64,000 nt of DNA from Thermoplasmata archaeon (lineage in GTDB: Archaea; Thermoplasmatota; Thermoplasmata; Lutacidiplasmatales; UBA184): contig JAKIWI010000001.1 in NCBI GenBank assembly GCA_022750115.1, positions 271,490 through 335,489 on the forward strand, in the 5' to 3' direction. The translations under genes and the position numbers were made by a program. Positions 25,601 through 33,732 of this stretch are shown piece after piece. The notes under the pieces are model-generated. The model did not search any database and was not told where the DNA came from. It worked only from the letters and a program-made list of their open reading frames with translations. Within the stretch, counting starts at the first letter, position 1. Each line of letters starts with the position of its first letter.

Positions 25601-26937
25601 ATCGGCTGCGCGCTCCACGACCGGCCCCCGTTGAAGGAGCGCGCCGCGAAGATGCCCGAGATCTGGTAGTTTCCGAAGATGTACCGAGTCGTGTGGTTGT
25701 ACGTCCCGGCCCACGCGACGTAGAGAGCGGTTCCGTTGGGAGCGTAGGCGATCGAGGTGGACGGCTCCTGCTGGAAAAACTGGGGCAGAAAATAGCCGAG
25801 GTAATTCGCCGACTCTCCGACCGCGGTCGCGACCGTCGTCGGGCTCGACCAGGTCGAGCCGTTGCTCGAAGATTCAGCGACGACGATGTCGTCACCGTAC
25901 ACCGAGCAGAACGAGAAGGGGGAGTACGCGCAGGCGCGGTTGGTCGCATACGCCACGGCGACGGTGCCGCTAGCGTTCACCGCGATCGAGGGGGACATCG
26001 CGGTGAAGTTCCAGGTGGCGCCCAGCCCGGGGAGCGAGTACGGCCCTCTCCAGGTGGCTCCGTTGTCCGGAGAGTAGAGCAGGTGAAGGGCGACCGACTT
26101 GATGCACGCGAAGCCGACGCAGATCGACGAATTGGAGATGTTCTCGTAGACGACGTAGACGCTCTTCCCGAACGCCGCCGTCTGTGGGCGCGAGATGTTC
26201 CCGCCGGACGTGATCGTCGTGACGGCGCCGAACGTTGAGCCGTTGTCCGTAGAATTCACGAATCCGAGGGCGTCGGCCGATCGGCCCCCGAGGGTGCTGC
26301 CGTAGTCGCGCGGAAGGCGCGGGTTGGCGACCGCGCTATGATTCTCCTCGACGAACGCCGCGAAAACATGCCCGTCCGGCGTGGCCGCGAACGACGGCTC
26401 GATCGCTTGCAGGTACCGGCAAGTCGTGTTTCCGAGGTAGGTCGGCGCTCCGAAGGTCGCTCCGCCGTCGGCGGAGACCTCGAAGGCGATCCGGCCCGAG
26501 GTCGCTCCGTTGCTCCCCGGGCAATTCGTCGCGTTCTGCGAGGTGTAGGCGGAGTATCCGAGCCCAAGGTCGCCGTTGGCGAGGTTGAGCAGGGTCGGGT
26601 TCTGGGCTTGCGGATAGCAGTAGTTGTAGAGGTTGGTCCCGCTCACGAGTTCGTGGCAGTAGGCGTCCGAGGGGGACTCTCGCGCCGCGGAGGAGTTGAC
26701 GGAGAAGAACGGCAACGGGGGGGCGACGCCGGGAATCGGATTGAGGGGCGGGGAGATACCTGGCGCGGCTGCGCCCGTCGACGTCGTAAGGCCTGCCACG
26801 GACGCCGTCGGCAGGCTGGGCGCGGCCGGATACCCGCCGGAAACGTTCGCAAGGCCAGGGGCCACCAGCAACCCCACGAGGGCGATTGCCGAGAGCAGGC
26901 GAAGACAATGCCGCCCTCGCGCCCCCTTGCCAGCCAC
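22693..26937 (-). CDS. giant anchored surface protein, sialidase-fold head (first of pair)
   Basis: A 1414-residue paralogue of the next gene with the same order: signal peptide (HCLRLLSAIALVGLLVAPG), sialidase-like propeller, ETGLP and Gly-rich repeats, and a C-terminal membrane helix (LALLAAGVVLVVVAVAVLLI) with a short basic tail. Six Asp-box-like motifs are visible, among them SADGGATFGAP, STDNGSTFGAV, SPDNGATWRGP, SSNGSTWSSP and SFNGGRSWSAQ. No ATG is suitable. The GTG at 26937 is chosen because a TTATCC box starts 28 nt upstream and a signal peptide follows at once. It heads an operon with the second protein. Role: probably binding or degrading surface glycans or polymers (inference). 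Confidence 0.8.
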   Translation of the reverse strand: MAGKGARGRHCLRLLSAIALVGLLVAPGLANVSGGYPAAPSLPTASVAGLTTSTGAAAPGISPPLNPIPGVAPPLPFFSVNSSAARESPSDAYCHELVSGTNLYNYCYPQAQNPTLLNLANGDLGLGYSAYTSQNATNCPGSNGATSGRIAFEVSADGGATFGAPTYLGNTTCRYLQAIEPSFAATPDGHVFAAFVEENHSAVANPRLPRDYGSTLGGRSADALGFVNSTDNGSTFGAVTTITSGGNISRPQTAAFGKSVYVVYENISNSSICVGFACIKSVALHLLYSPDNGATWRGPYSLPGLGATWNFTAMSPSIAVNASGTVAVAYATNRACAYSPFSFCSVYGDDIVVAESSSNGSTWSSPTTVATAVGESANYLGYFLPQFFQQEPSTSIAYAPNGTALYVAWAGTYNHTTRYIFGNYQISGIFAARSFNGGRSWSAQPIAAQLNGTSLDSYFGVAVGAGPSGAELTYTDFNTSYCANPPCSPLVNAYVQWVVSSTNGTSFGPPQFLSLRSETTTPYGFQSSWPGYSASVLLTGSGPRIAYSLVDNEVNTQSPHGGGTLFNLTFATNLSVARPVPSNGSLYLNFSATHRPLGSLWAPTVDGVAFPTTASFVNVTGIPANQFLFLGASNITVSPLRIRVPALGLRSYIEFNASRVIRVNYSADYSGVYVAVAPANIGFGGGEQFQVAAGNDSFDDFSGTGVGVATPAFPWYFLTGSNVSFRGSGFPIPPLYWVGLGPGNYSGPGANANVTMVGPLNETLWLGVSASGSVEVAAPGLPTSSRFRFQWDGAPESGIGGSSVDVVNVSAGGHRITNITANSSAIGSEYFGQADTANPVLVPITPLVNLTFALVDLTSTPGVITFQAPAAVVGSLWEMEFNGTVYSSDTPWINVTEHAGTFPAGAFPFTGGDGVSHYVPTQTIGPLAVVPGHTYSIAFSPAFQLTVLASTGGSASPATQYVAAGATVAIRATVATNFGFVGWAGGGNGSYSGPGTPANVTVSGPVTELAQFVPLPLARFNLTFRALGLPAGTEWSVSVNGTGHAGSGSTIVVGGLYPSNAPGGQGLYPLSVPTVFANSSTSGQFTAIGYPANVSTNGTTVVPIVFEARFLVSVVAGVGGSVSAVVASGPLGLPSYVANNTLVQITASSAVGYQFANWSGSGPGSYSGPAIQWTLQVNGSANETAVFAVEVQTPVPTFTLELVETAPLPAGTIWTAQVGAFNASSSGTTLNVTGLIQGEYSIQIPAVTSADGRTRYGVAIAIPAQIVDRDAIIHFAFSASFQVLVTASSGGSVPPLTGWIPNGSLLALNATPDLGQVFTTWSGIGPGSYSGANQTENVTVTAPITEVAAFVSVPSSHSTNGLSGSSSVELALLAAGVVLVVVAVAVLLIARSRRRPPAVSPPSDPTAPDWEEPT

Positions 26938-27240
26938 AGCCGCAGAGGCCGCACACGTTGGATAAGCGTTGTTTCGAATCCGAGGGTGAGAGAACCGATT
27001 CAAATGGGTCAGTTCGAGGGCCTTTCCCACGGCCGCCGCCCTCGGACTACAGGGCAAAGCGTCGACCCGGGGTCGGAGAGCAGCTCTCACTCGCTCGAGT
27101 TCGTGCTCCGGACGAGCTCCGTGCCCCGGCGGCGCCTCGGGGCGGCGAGACACGATGCCCACGGGGTGCCGCGAGGGAGCTCGGGGACGGTCGGCGGCCA
27201 AGTCCGTGAACGACCGCACTCGAGGCGAGCTGAGACGAAC
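26938..27240. other. intergenic DNA upstream of the sialidase-like pair
   Basis: This 303-nt gap holds the TATA box of the 26937 gene. I see no convincing gene in it: the open frames on both strands are Arg/Pro-rich shadows with no domain pattern. Confidence 0.5.
26960..26965 (-). promoter_or_regulatory. TATA-like box setting the GTG start at 26937
   Basis: TTATCC on the minus strand begins 28 nt before the GTG at 26937. It fits the 27-33 nt spacing seen across the window and explains why the long upstream open frame need not be coding. Confidence 0.55.
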
Positions 27241-27405
27241 TTACCAGCTCCGCAAGGCTGCGGCAGCCTGTTTGCGTGCGGCCTTGGTCTGGTGGCCGGG
27301 CCCAGTCCGGAGGTATTCCGTACAGCCGCAGGCGCGGCAGTGCTCGTCGGACGGATGTAGCCTTCTTTGGTGTCCGCAGCCCGGAGTTTCGCAGTCGGTA
27401 GTCAA
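27241..27405 (-). CDS. 54-residue zinc-finger protein
   Basis: A short gene on the minus strand. From the TTG at 27405 it reads a compact Cys-rich protein: CETPGCGHQRRLHPSDEHC, then RACGCTEYLRTG, then a basic tail rich in Lys, Arg and Ala. Cys5, Cys10, Cys23 and Cys26 (with Cys28 and a His) can form one zinc site, C-x4-C-x12-C-x2-C. An in-frame stop lies six codons up and GAGG precedes the TTG, so the start is well bounded. The basic tail suggests nucleic-acid binding. A candidate 62-residue ORF ends 12 nt upstream. Family not recognised. Confidence 0.5.
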   Translation of the reverse strand: MTTDCETPGCGHQRRLHPSDEHCRACGCTEYLRTGPGHQTKAARKQAAAALRSW

Positions 27406-27417
27406 TTCGTCCTCGCC

Positions 27418-27606
27418 CTAAGTCGCACTCTGAGCTCTGCCTTGCGGGGATAAGGCAACAGCGGTCCAGGGACTGGTCCAGTCCGTGAGGCCCGGTTTGG
27501 GGCGGAGAGGTCGCCGGCCCGAGCCGCAAGGGCATGTCGCGCTCACAGCGCCGGATGCCCCCAAGCTCCACTTCAGTCGGGCGCCGGCGGCCGGAACGGT
27601 GGCCAT
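27418..27606 (-). CDS. candidate 62-residue ORF with a leaderless promoter
   Basis: Weakly supported. An ATG at 27606 lies 28 nt after a TTAAAG box on the minus strand (27629-27634), which matches the spacing used by other genes here. The product is a short protein with a CPCGSGRRPLRPKPG stretch that recalls a metal-binding turn, but no family is recognisable. It ends 12 nt before the zinc-finger gene, so the two could form a small operon. Apart from this ORF, the 359-nt gap 27406-27764 shows nothing else that I can support. Confidence 0.3.
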   Translation of the reverse strand: MATVPAAGARLKWSLGASGAVSATCPCGSGRRPLRPKPGLTDWTSPWTAVALSPQGRAQSAT

Positions 27607-27764
27607 GCCCGGCGCCGGTTGCGGTGGTCTTTAATTCACGGCCGAATCTCGGAATGGCCAGGGAGGAGCATTTCGAGCTTTTTCGGGATCAGTCCGTTGG
27701 ACGCCGGACGCTTGGTTCGGGGCCACTGCGGCGACCCCATCTGACCGAATTGTCCCACCCCTGT

Positions 27765-27839
27765 GGGCCCATAGCTTAGGCTGGCTGGAGCACCCGGCTG
27801 ATAACCGGGAGGTCGTCGGTTCAAATCCGACTGGGCCCA
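27765..27839 (+). tRNA. tRNA-Ile (anticodon GAT)
   Basis: A full cloverleaf. The acceptor stem pairs GGGCCCA (27765-27771) with TGGGCCC (27832-27838) and a discriminator A follows. The D-arm starts GCTT and closes with GAGC, the anticodon stem is CCCGG/CCGGG with loop CTGATAA (anticodon GAT at 27800-27802), and the T-arm is GTCGG/CCGAC around TTCAAAT. There is no intron, and CCA is not encoded. Confidence 0.95.
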
Positions 27840-27952
27840 TTCTAATGCCCGCCCGACAGAGGTTTCCATCTCTAGGGCCTCGGCCCATTCGCAGAGGGAG
27901 CGAGGGCGAGGCTCCGTCACTCCGCGGGGAGGTCCCGCGGGATTCCGCGTTC

Positions 27953-27981
27953 CAAGTATTCCCGCGAATGCGGAATACTTG
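27953..27981. promoter_or_regulatory. perfect 10-nt inverted repeat upstream of the YVTN gene
   Basis: CAAGTATTCC and GGAATACTTG flank a 9-nt spacer, ending 51 nt before the GTG at 28032 and just upstream of its TATA box. The right arm (GGAATACT) is conserved at the same distance, 60 nt from the start, in the neighbouring Kelch gene. It may be an activator or repressor site. Confidence 0.5.
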
Positions 27982-28001
27982 CGGGGTAAATGCGGCTCTC
28001 G

Positions 28002-28007
28002 CTTAAC
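28002..28007 (+). promoter_or_regulatory. TATA-like box of the YVTN surface-protein gene
   Basis: CTTAAC; TTAA begins 29 nt before GTG 28032, as in the genes at 30794 and 48387. Confidence 0.5.
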
Positions 28008-28031
28008 ACCCCGCTGAGACGTGCCAAGACG

Positions 28032-30599
28032 GTGAGAGGATCCGGCCAGCGAGTCGCAATTGTTGCGCTCGGGGTGCTCGCTCTCCTCCTGCTCAGCTCC
28101 GGCCTCGCGGTTGCGTGGCAACCGTCGGGAGCTCGAGCCCTCCAACCCTCCAAAGTCCCCCCGCAAGAACTCGCGTCCCGCGCCTCTCCTCACGCCGTGG
28201 AACGGGCGGGTACTTCTCACGGAGGAGCAGGCTCCGCGGAGTTCGCGCAGACCTCGCCGGGAGTTCCGGCATTTCATCTTAGCACCGTGTCGCGCGCTTC
28301 GGCCGCGTGTCCGAACAATACCGGGATCAATCCGGCCTGGCTCGCGTACGATGCTGCGAACCAGACCTTCTGGGTTGCTGCTTCTCCCTCCTGCGTCGAC
28401 GTGTTCACGATGTCCGTCTACGGCTATCCGTCGAACCTGACCGCGTCGATTCCGGTCGGGACCAACCCCTTCGGAGTGGCCGTCGACAACGTCACGAACG
28501 ACGTGTTCGTGTCCAATCCCGGCTCGAACAACGTCTCCGTCATTTCGGCGACGAACGACACATCAGTTGCCTCGGTCGCCGTCGGGACCAATCCGCACGG
28601 AGTCGCCTTCGATTGGGTCTCAAACTCGATCTATGTCGCGAACACGGGGTCGAACAACGTGACGGTCATTTCAGGGACCAGCCTCGCCGTCGTGGGCACC
28701 GTGGCGGTCGGATCCTCCCCGATCGGCGTGGTAGCGGATCCAAAGAGCGGGGAGGTCTTCGTCGCGAATTTTGGGTCGGCGAACGTCACTGCGATCTCGG
28801 ACTCAACGAACTTGGCAGTCGCCCAGATTCCGACCGGTAATGGGTCGTACGGGGTAGCCTGGGACAACGCCTCGAACGAGGTGTTCGTGAGCAATGAACA
28901 GTCGAACAACATTTCGGTGATCGATGCCGCCTCCGACTCGGTTACCGCGACTGTGCCGGTTCCCGAGCCGGTCCAGCTTCAGGGTCTCGCCTACGATCCG
29001 GCGACAGAGCAAGTTTGGGTCGGCGCCGGCAGAGCGTTCGCCGTCGTCATTAACGCCAGCTCGGAGACGTTGGTTGGCTACGCCGGGGCGGACCCGGCGG
29101 GCGTCGCCTACGACCCGGCAAATGGGGCCGTCTGCGTCACCAACACCGGGAACGTGACGTTCGAATGCCTGGACTTCCGGTTCGTCTCCACCGCTGATCC
29201 GCTTACGTTCCACGAATCCGGGTTGCCCTCGGGATTCCCATGGTCGGTCGTTCTGGACACGTACGTTTTCAACACCACAACCGACGTCTCGAGAAAATCG
29301 AATATCAGCTTCGGGGCATTCGGATTCTACGAGCAATACGATTTCCGCATTCCGTCCACTCACGACGCGACTGCGAGCCCGGCGAACGGTTCGGTGATCA
29401 TGAAGGGGCCGCCGCTCGTCGTGAACGTTTCGTTCACTCCGGTTCTCGGCTTCAACCAAGTATCGTTCAACGAGACCGGACTTCCCAACGGCACGAGCTG
29501 GTCCGTCCAGGTCAACGGCAGTCTGAACAGTTCCACGGGACCAACGAACATCTTCTGGCTTCCGAACGGAACCTACAACTTCGGCGTGGTACAGCCGTTC
29601 GGGTACGCGTCGAGTCCGAGGATGGGTTCGGTTGTAGTCGCGGGATCCGCGCAAGGTATTGCCGTCGCCTTCACCCCCGATCCGACCTACGCCGTGTTCT
29701 TCACGGAGACGGGACTGCCCGATGGCCGCGTTTGGTCCGTGTACTTGGGCGGCGTTGCAGAGTCCGACACCGTTGGGGTTGGGGTGCCGCCGAGCGTCAC
29801 CTTCTCGGAGCCGAACGGAACCTACGCCTACCGAGTCGGCGCCGTCAGCGGATTCACGCTCGTATCGAGTTCGGGGATGTTGACCGTGAATGGAAGTTCG
29901 AAGTTGATCGGCATCGCCTTCACGGCCGTGCCTGAGTCGATCTACGATGTGACCTTCACCGAGAGCCGGCTCGCGATTGGGACAAACTGGAGCGTGACGC
30001 TCGGGGCCGCTACCCTCGCCTCGTCGACCAATTCGGTTGGGTTCGTCGAGCCGAACGGAACCTACCGGTTCGTCGTGAACAGTCCCCCAGGTCTCGGCGC
30101 CTCGCCGGCGCGGGGCTCGATCGTCGTGAACGGGTCGGCCGCCTCGCAGACAATCGTGTTCTCGGCGGTTCCGGTCCCTCTCTCGGCCAACTTCACGTAC
30201 CAGATCCAGTCGGCCGGGTGCGAGACCGACGGCGGTGTCACGAACCTCGTGGTACTGAATGCGGTGGCCGGCGGTGGAGCACCGCCGTACGCCTACGCTT
30301 GGACTTCGCCCACCGGCATTGCAACGACGGCGCTCACGGCGACGACGACAACCTACGGAAAGAACAACACCGTGACGCTGGCGGTCTCCGATTCCGCGGG
30401 GAAGACGGCGACCCATTCCGCGCTGCTACCGATGCAGCTCCCACCCTGTCCTCCTCCGCCCTTCAAGACTTACGCGGCGGGCGCGTTGTCCGCTCAGGAC
30501 TGGGCCATCGTGGCTCTGGTAGTGGCCTTGGCGGCCGTCACCGGCGCAGCCATCTGGTTGGGCACCCGCGGGAAGGGCGGCACCTTAGGGAAGCCGTAG
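28032..30599 (+). CDS. anchored surface protein with YVTN beta-propeller and ETGLP modules
   Basis: An 855-residue surface protein. After a signal peptide (GQRVAIVALGVLALLLLSSG) come about seven YVTN-type blades with motifs such as GTNPFGVAVDNVTNDVFVSN and GSNNVSVISATN, forming a propeller. Four ETGLP modules follow (FHESGLPSGFPWSVVLD, FNETGLPNGTSWSVQVNG, FTETGLPDGRVWSVYLGG, FTESRLAIGTNWSVTLGA), then a PKD-like stretch (GGAPPYAYAWTSP) and a C-terminal membrane helix. The GTG at 28032 was chosen since TTAA lies 29 nt upstream; an ATG at 27990 would sit upstream of the predicted transcript start. The promoter and signal peptide closely resemble those of the next gene, whose head is different. 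Confidence 0.8.
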   Translation: MRGSGQRVAIVALGVLALLLLSSGLAVAWQPSGARALQPSKVPPQELASRASPHAVERAGTSHGGAGSAEFAQTSPGVPAFHLSTVSRASAACPNNTGINPAWLAYDAANQTFWVAASPSCVDVFTMSVYGYPSNLTASIPVGTNPFGVAVDNVTNDVFVSNPGSNNVSVISATNDTSVASVAVGTNPHGVAFDWVSNSIYVANTGSNNVTVISGTSLAVVGTVAVGSSPIGVVADPKSGEVFVANFGSANVTAISDSTNLAVAQIPTGNGSYGVAWDNASNEVFVSNEQSNNISVIDAASDSVTATVPVPEPVQLQGLAYDPATEQVWVGAGRAFAVVINASSETLVGYAGADPAGVAYDPANGAVCVTNTGNVTFECLDFRFVSTADPLTFHESGLPSGFPWSVVLDTYVFNTTTDVSRKSNISFGAFGFYEQYDFRIPSTHDATASPANGSVIMKGPPLVVNVSFTPVLGFNQVSFNETGLPNGTSWSVQVNGSLNSSTGPTNIFWLPNGTYNFGVVQPFGYASSPRMGSVVVAGSAQGIAVAFTPDPTYAVFFTETGLPDGRVWSVYLGGVAESDTVGVGVPPSVTFSEPNGTYAYRVGAVSGFTLVSSSGMLTVNGSSKLIGIAFTAVPESIYDVTFTESRLAIGTNWSVTLGAATLASSTNSVGFVEPNGTYRFVVNSPPGLGASPARGSIVVNGSAASQTIVFSAVPVPLSANFTYQIQSAGCETDGGVTNLVVLNAVAGGGAPPYAYAWTSPTGIATTALTATTTTYGKNNTVTLAVSDSAGKTATHSALLPMQLPPCPPPPFKTYAAGALSAQDWAIVALVVALAAVTGAAIWLGTRGKGGTLGKP

Positions 30600-30662
30600 A
30601 GATCCGCCGCAGTGCCACGGCTTCTGGGCAGCCGTCGAACGCCCCTTGACCTACCCGCCCGT

Positions 30663-30688
30663 GGGACCCGCGAGCGAAGCGAGCGGGG
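30663..30688 (+). repeat. dispersed repeat copy 1 after a surface-protein gene
   Basis: A 26-nt element beginning GGGACCCGCGAGCG and ending GCGGGG lies 64 nt after the stop at 30599. A copy differing at two positions is at 33672-33697, behind the next surface gene. The CCCGC and GCGGG ends can pair as a hairpin. Confidence 0.5.
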
Positions 30689-30763
30689 GAAAACCCGCGT
30701 GAGTCCGCGAACTTCTCCGGTCCCGCAACTCGCGGAATACTCCCGGGGTGTATGCGGCTCCGG

Positions 30764-30769
30764 CTTAAT
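30764..30769 (+). promoter_or_regulatory. TATA-like box of the Kelch-PKD gene
   Basis: CTTAAT; TTAA begins 29 nt before GTG 30794. GGAATACT at 30734 lies 60 nt before the start. Both positions match the promoter of the gene at 28032. Confidence 0.5.
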
Positions 30770-30793
30770 GTCCGCACGGGACCTGCGCAGACG

Positions 30794-33634
30794 GTGATAG
30801 CGGTCGAACGGCGAGTGATCGAAGTTGCGGTCGGCGTGCTCGCCCTGCTACTTCTCAGCTCAGGCCTGATCGCCGGTGGGAATGTGGGGGTGGCCGGGAC
30901 AGTCGCGCCCCCAAACGTTCCGCACCCAGTGGCCGGTCACGGCTCCTCGGCAATCGTAGTTCACCATGGCAACGACGCGACGCCGGAGAGGGCGTCTCCG
31001 GCTTCGGATCGTCTCGAGCTGGCTACAGGCGGCGGCGCGTGGACGAACGTCACGGGTGTGATCGCTCCCCATGCGAGACTCGGGGCCGCGATGGCGTACG
31101 ACCCCCTCGCGGATTCCATCCTGCTGTTCGGTGGAATGTACGGCCCGAACGGAGTCTTCAGCGGGGTGAACTCGACGATGCTGAACGATACCTGGCTCTT
31201 CGCCAATGGCTCCTGGACGAACGTCACCGCGACCGCCGGCACCCCACCCCCGGCCCGGGCCTTCGGGTCGCTCACGTATGATGCCCGCGACAAGTTCATG
31301 CTGCTGGCTGGCGGCGAGGGCAGTAGCGGCGGATGCAACGCGCCGTGTAGCGATACTTGGCGTTTCGAGGGGGGGAAGTGGTGGAAGCTGCCGGCTGCGA
31401 CGCCGAACGCTCGGGGATTCTCGGCGGTCTACGACTCGTCGGCCGGCTTTGTTGTGGGGACGCAATGGAATCTCAACGGGGCTGGGAGCGGCGCTGGAGG
31501 GGGAACCTACGGATTGCTGAACCTCTCAAGCAGCAATTGGACTCAGCTGGGATACAACGCGACGACAAACATGACTTCCCCATCACCTGACTTTTGGCAT
31601 CCCGCCCTCGTCAACGACCCGCTAGAGCACGGGATACTGATGATCGGTGGCACCGACCAAGGCAGCGGAGCGAATGCAGAGAGTTGGCTCTACTCAGGCG
31701 GGATCTGGACCGACCTGAGGGGGGCGGCAGGTGGTCTCCCGCCTGCGACTCCCTACCCCTCGGCGGCGTACGACCCTGCGACCCGGAACATTGTGCTAGC
31801 GCAGGCCGGCGGTTTGTCCGAGACGTGGGGATTCAATGGGTCGTGGGCGAATGAATCCGCCCCGACTCAGCCCCCGGCGCTCGGGGCTGGAAGCCTCGCT
31901 TGGGATGACTCCCTCGGGGCCGCCGTGCTCTTCGGGGGCGCGCGGGCCGCACACTTCGGAAGCCCGATCCTAATCGGCGCTGGGAACTCGACGAACGATA
32001 CCTGGGAACTGTCGAACATTAGCCGAATCGGTGCATCAAACTGGACGAATGCCACCGCCGCTCCCCAGCCACCTTCCATCGAAGCGCTGGCGAATCCGAC
32101 GGCAATGGCCTACGACCCTATGTCGCGACAGGTCATTCTCCTCGATGGACCGTGCAATTCGCAAAGTGCTCTCGTGAACTGTACGGGGAATCAGACCTGG
32201 ATCTATGCCAACGGGACGTGGACCAACATGACCGCCACGGCGGGCCCGGCTCCGCCCCCCGCTTATGGTCTCGCCCTCGCGTACGACCCTCTCACCAAGT
32301 CCGTGATCGCGGCGGGCGGCGGACCTCTCGACGGCAGCAAACCGGGGATGTGGGAGTTCTCGAATGGGACTTGGAGACCGCTTCCCTGCAGAGGGGAATG
32401 CCCCGGCGGCTTGGCCTTCATGGTCTGGGACGCCGCGGAAGGCTACCTGTTCCTACTCTCGTCGTCTGGAGCGGGCAATGCGGGTTCCGTTGACCCGTAT
32501 CGGTACGACGGCCGGGCATGGACGGACCTGGGTCAAACGAACAACACGACATTCGTTGAGCCAAACAACTTCGACGGCGCCTTGGCCTACGACTCGCAGA
32601 TGGGCTGCGCTGTCTGGTACGGCGGTTGGACCTTGGGCGGCAGCCAGTCGGCCAGCACGTGGATCTGGTCGAGCGGTTCTTGGATGAACGCGTCCGCGAC
32701 CGCAGGACGCGGCCCGGGTCCCCGGTCCGACATGGCGATGACAGCCGCCGCGGATGGAACCGTCGTCCTGTTCGGAGGCGAGGTCAACGGCCAGACACGA
32801 AATGACACGTGGTCGCTCGAAGGAGGCATTTGGAGCAACCGCGCCCCAGGAACAAGCCCGCCACCCTCGCTCGCCGGCAACTTCGTGCTCGACAGCGGAA
32901 TGCGCTCGGACCTCTTCTTCGGTAGCGACCTCGCCGGCATCGCATCTCGAACAGGGACATGGTCTTGGGGCGCGAGTGCTCCGCTCGAAATCCGCACGAT
33001 TTCAGCCACCCCGAACCTAACGGAGGTCGGAGCGCCGGTGATATTCTCGTCTCTTGCCACCGGGGGGTTGAGCCCCGACGTGTTTGAATGGGCCTTCGGC
33101 GACGGCGCGTCATTGACGTCGGAGACCACGACGCACACCTACGCGCGACCCGGTACGTTCGTCACCCAGCTCTGGGTCAATGATTCGGGAGGGGGCGCGA
33201 TCACGCGCAATGTCTCGATCTTGGTCCACTCCGCGCTCTCGATGGGCCTCTCCGTCTCGAACACCTACGTCCTCCTAGGCAAGTCACTCTCGATCACCGC
33301 TTCCACGAGCGGCGGGGTGGGTCCCCTCGCGTACTCCTATTTGGGGCTCCCGCCTGGCTGTGCCACGGTTGACGCCGCGAATCTGACCTGTACTCCCTCG
33401 CGCGCTGCGGCCTACAACATCTCCGTTTCCGTGAGGGACAATCTGGGTGTGCACCGCACTCAGTCGATCGATGTGGTCGTGTTCATTCCCGTCTGCGCCT
33501 GCGGTCCCGTACCTGCCGCGACCTCCGGTCTGGTTACCTTGCTTCTGATCGCCGGATTCGGTGCCGCCCTCGCGGTCGGTGTCGTCACCAGCGTCATTCT
33601 GCTCCGCCGTCGGGGGCGAGGACCTCAGCCTTAG
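30794..33634 (+). CDS. anchored Kelch-repeat surface protein with PKD domain
   Basis: A 946-residue surface protein. The signal peptide (VAVGVLALLLLSSGLIAGG) is nearly the same as in the preceding gene. About ten Kelch-type repeats follow, each with a YDP start, a FGG or GG turn and a TW motif, for example LLFGGMYGPNGVF with NDTWLFANGSWTN. They would build one or two propellers. A PKD domain (FEWAFGDGASLTSETTTHTY) and a second Ig-like part precede a C-terminal membrane helix (LVTLLLIAGFGAALAVGVV) with a basic tail. The GTG at 30794 is chosen on TATA spacing; an ATG at 30752 is the alternative. Likely role: surface binding; no catalytic residues recognised. Confidence 0.8.
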   Translation: MIAVERRVIEVAVGVLALLLLSSGLIAGGNVGVAGTVAPPNVPHPVAGHGSSAIVVHHGNDATPERASPASDRLELATGGGAWTNVTGVIAPHARLGAAMAYDPLADSILLFGGMYGPNGVFSGVNSTMLNDTWLFANGSWTNVTATAGTPPPARAFGSLTYDARDKFMLLAGGEGSSGGCNAPCSDTWRFEGGKWWKLPAATPNARGFSAVYDSSAGFVVGTQWNLNGAGSGAGGGTYGLLNLSSSNWTQLGYNATTNMTSPSPDFWHPALVNDPLEHGILMIGGTDQGSGANAESWLYSGGIWTDLRGAAGGLPPATPYPSAAYDPATRNIVLAQAGGLSETWGFNGSWANESAPTQPPALGAGSLAWDDSLGAAVLFGGARAAHFGSPILIGAGNSTNDTWELSNISRIGASNWTNATAAPQPPSIEALANPTAMAYDPMSRQVILLDGPCNSQSALVNCTGNQTWIYANGTWTNMTATAGPAPPPAYGLALAYDPLTKSVIAAGGGPLDGSKPGMWEFSNGTWRPLPCRGECPGGLAFMVWDAAEGYLFLLSSSGAGNAGSVDPYRYDGRAWTDLGQTNNTTFVEPNNFDGALAYDSQMGCAVWYGGWTLGGSQSASTWIWSSGSWMNASATAGRGPGPRSDMAMTAAADGTVVLFGGEVNGQTRNDTWSLEGGIWSNRAPGTSPPPSLAGNFVLDSGMRSDLFFGSDLAGIASRTGTWSWGASAPLEIRTISATPNLTEVGAPVIFSSLATGGLSPDVFEWAFGDGASLTSETTTHTYARPGTFVTQLWVNDSGGGAITRNVSILVHSALSMGLSVSNTYVLLGKSLSITASTSGGVGPLAYSYLGLPPGCATVDAANLTCTPSRAAAYNISVSVRDNLGVHRTQSIDVVVFIPVCACGPVPAATSGLVTLLLIAGFGAALAVGVVTSVILLRRRGRGPQP

Positions 33635-33671
33635 GATCGAGCTTCGACTCGGGACACTCCGCATCACTCGG

Positions 33672-33697
33672 GGGACCCGCGAGCGGAGCGTGCGGGG
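33672..33697 (+). repeat. dispersed repeat copy 2 after a surface-protein gene
   Basis: This copy matches the 26-nt element at 30663-30688 at 24 positions and lies 38 nt after the stop at 33634. A separate hairpin follows directly at 33701-33719. Confidence 0.5.
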
Positions 33698-33700
33698 AGG

Positions 33701-33719
33701 ACCCGCGGAATTCGCGGGT
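33701..33719. terminator. hairpin between convergent genes
   Basis: ACCCGCG and CGCGGGT pair over a GAATT loop between the Kelch-PKD gene and the convergent winged-helix gene that ends at 33733. Confidence 0.35.
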
Positions 33720-33732
33720 ACGGTGGACGAGC

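Noticed and set aside
27631..27888. Minus-strand ORF across the tRNA-Ile gene
   Set aside because: Its product (with VGFEPTTSRLSAG) is the antisense translation of the tRNA, a well-known spurious protein; the longer frame 27636-28277 is rejected for the same reason.
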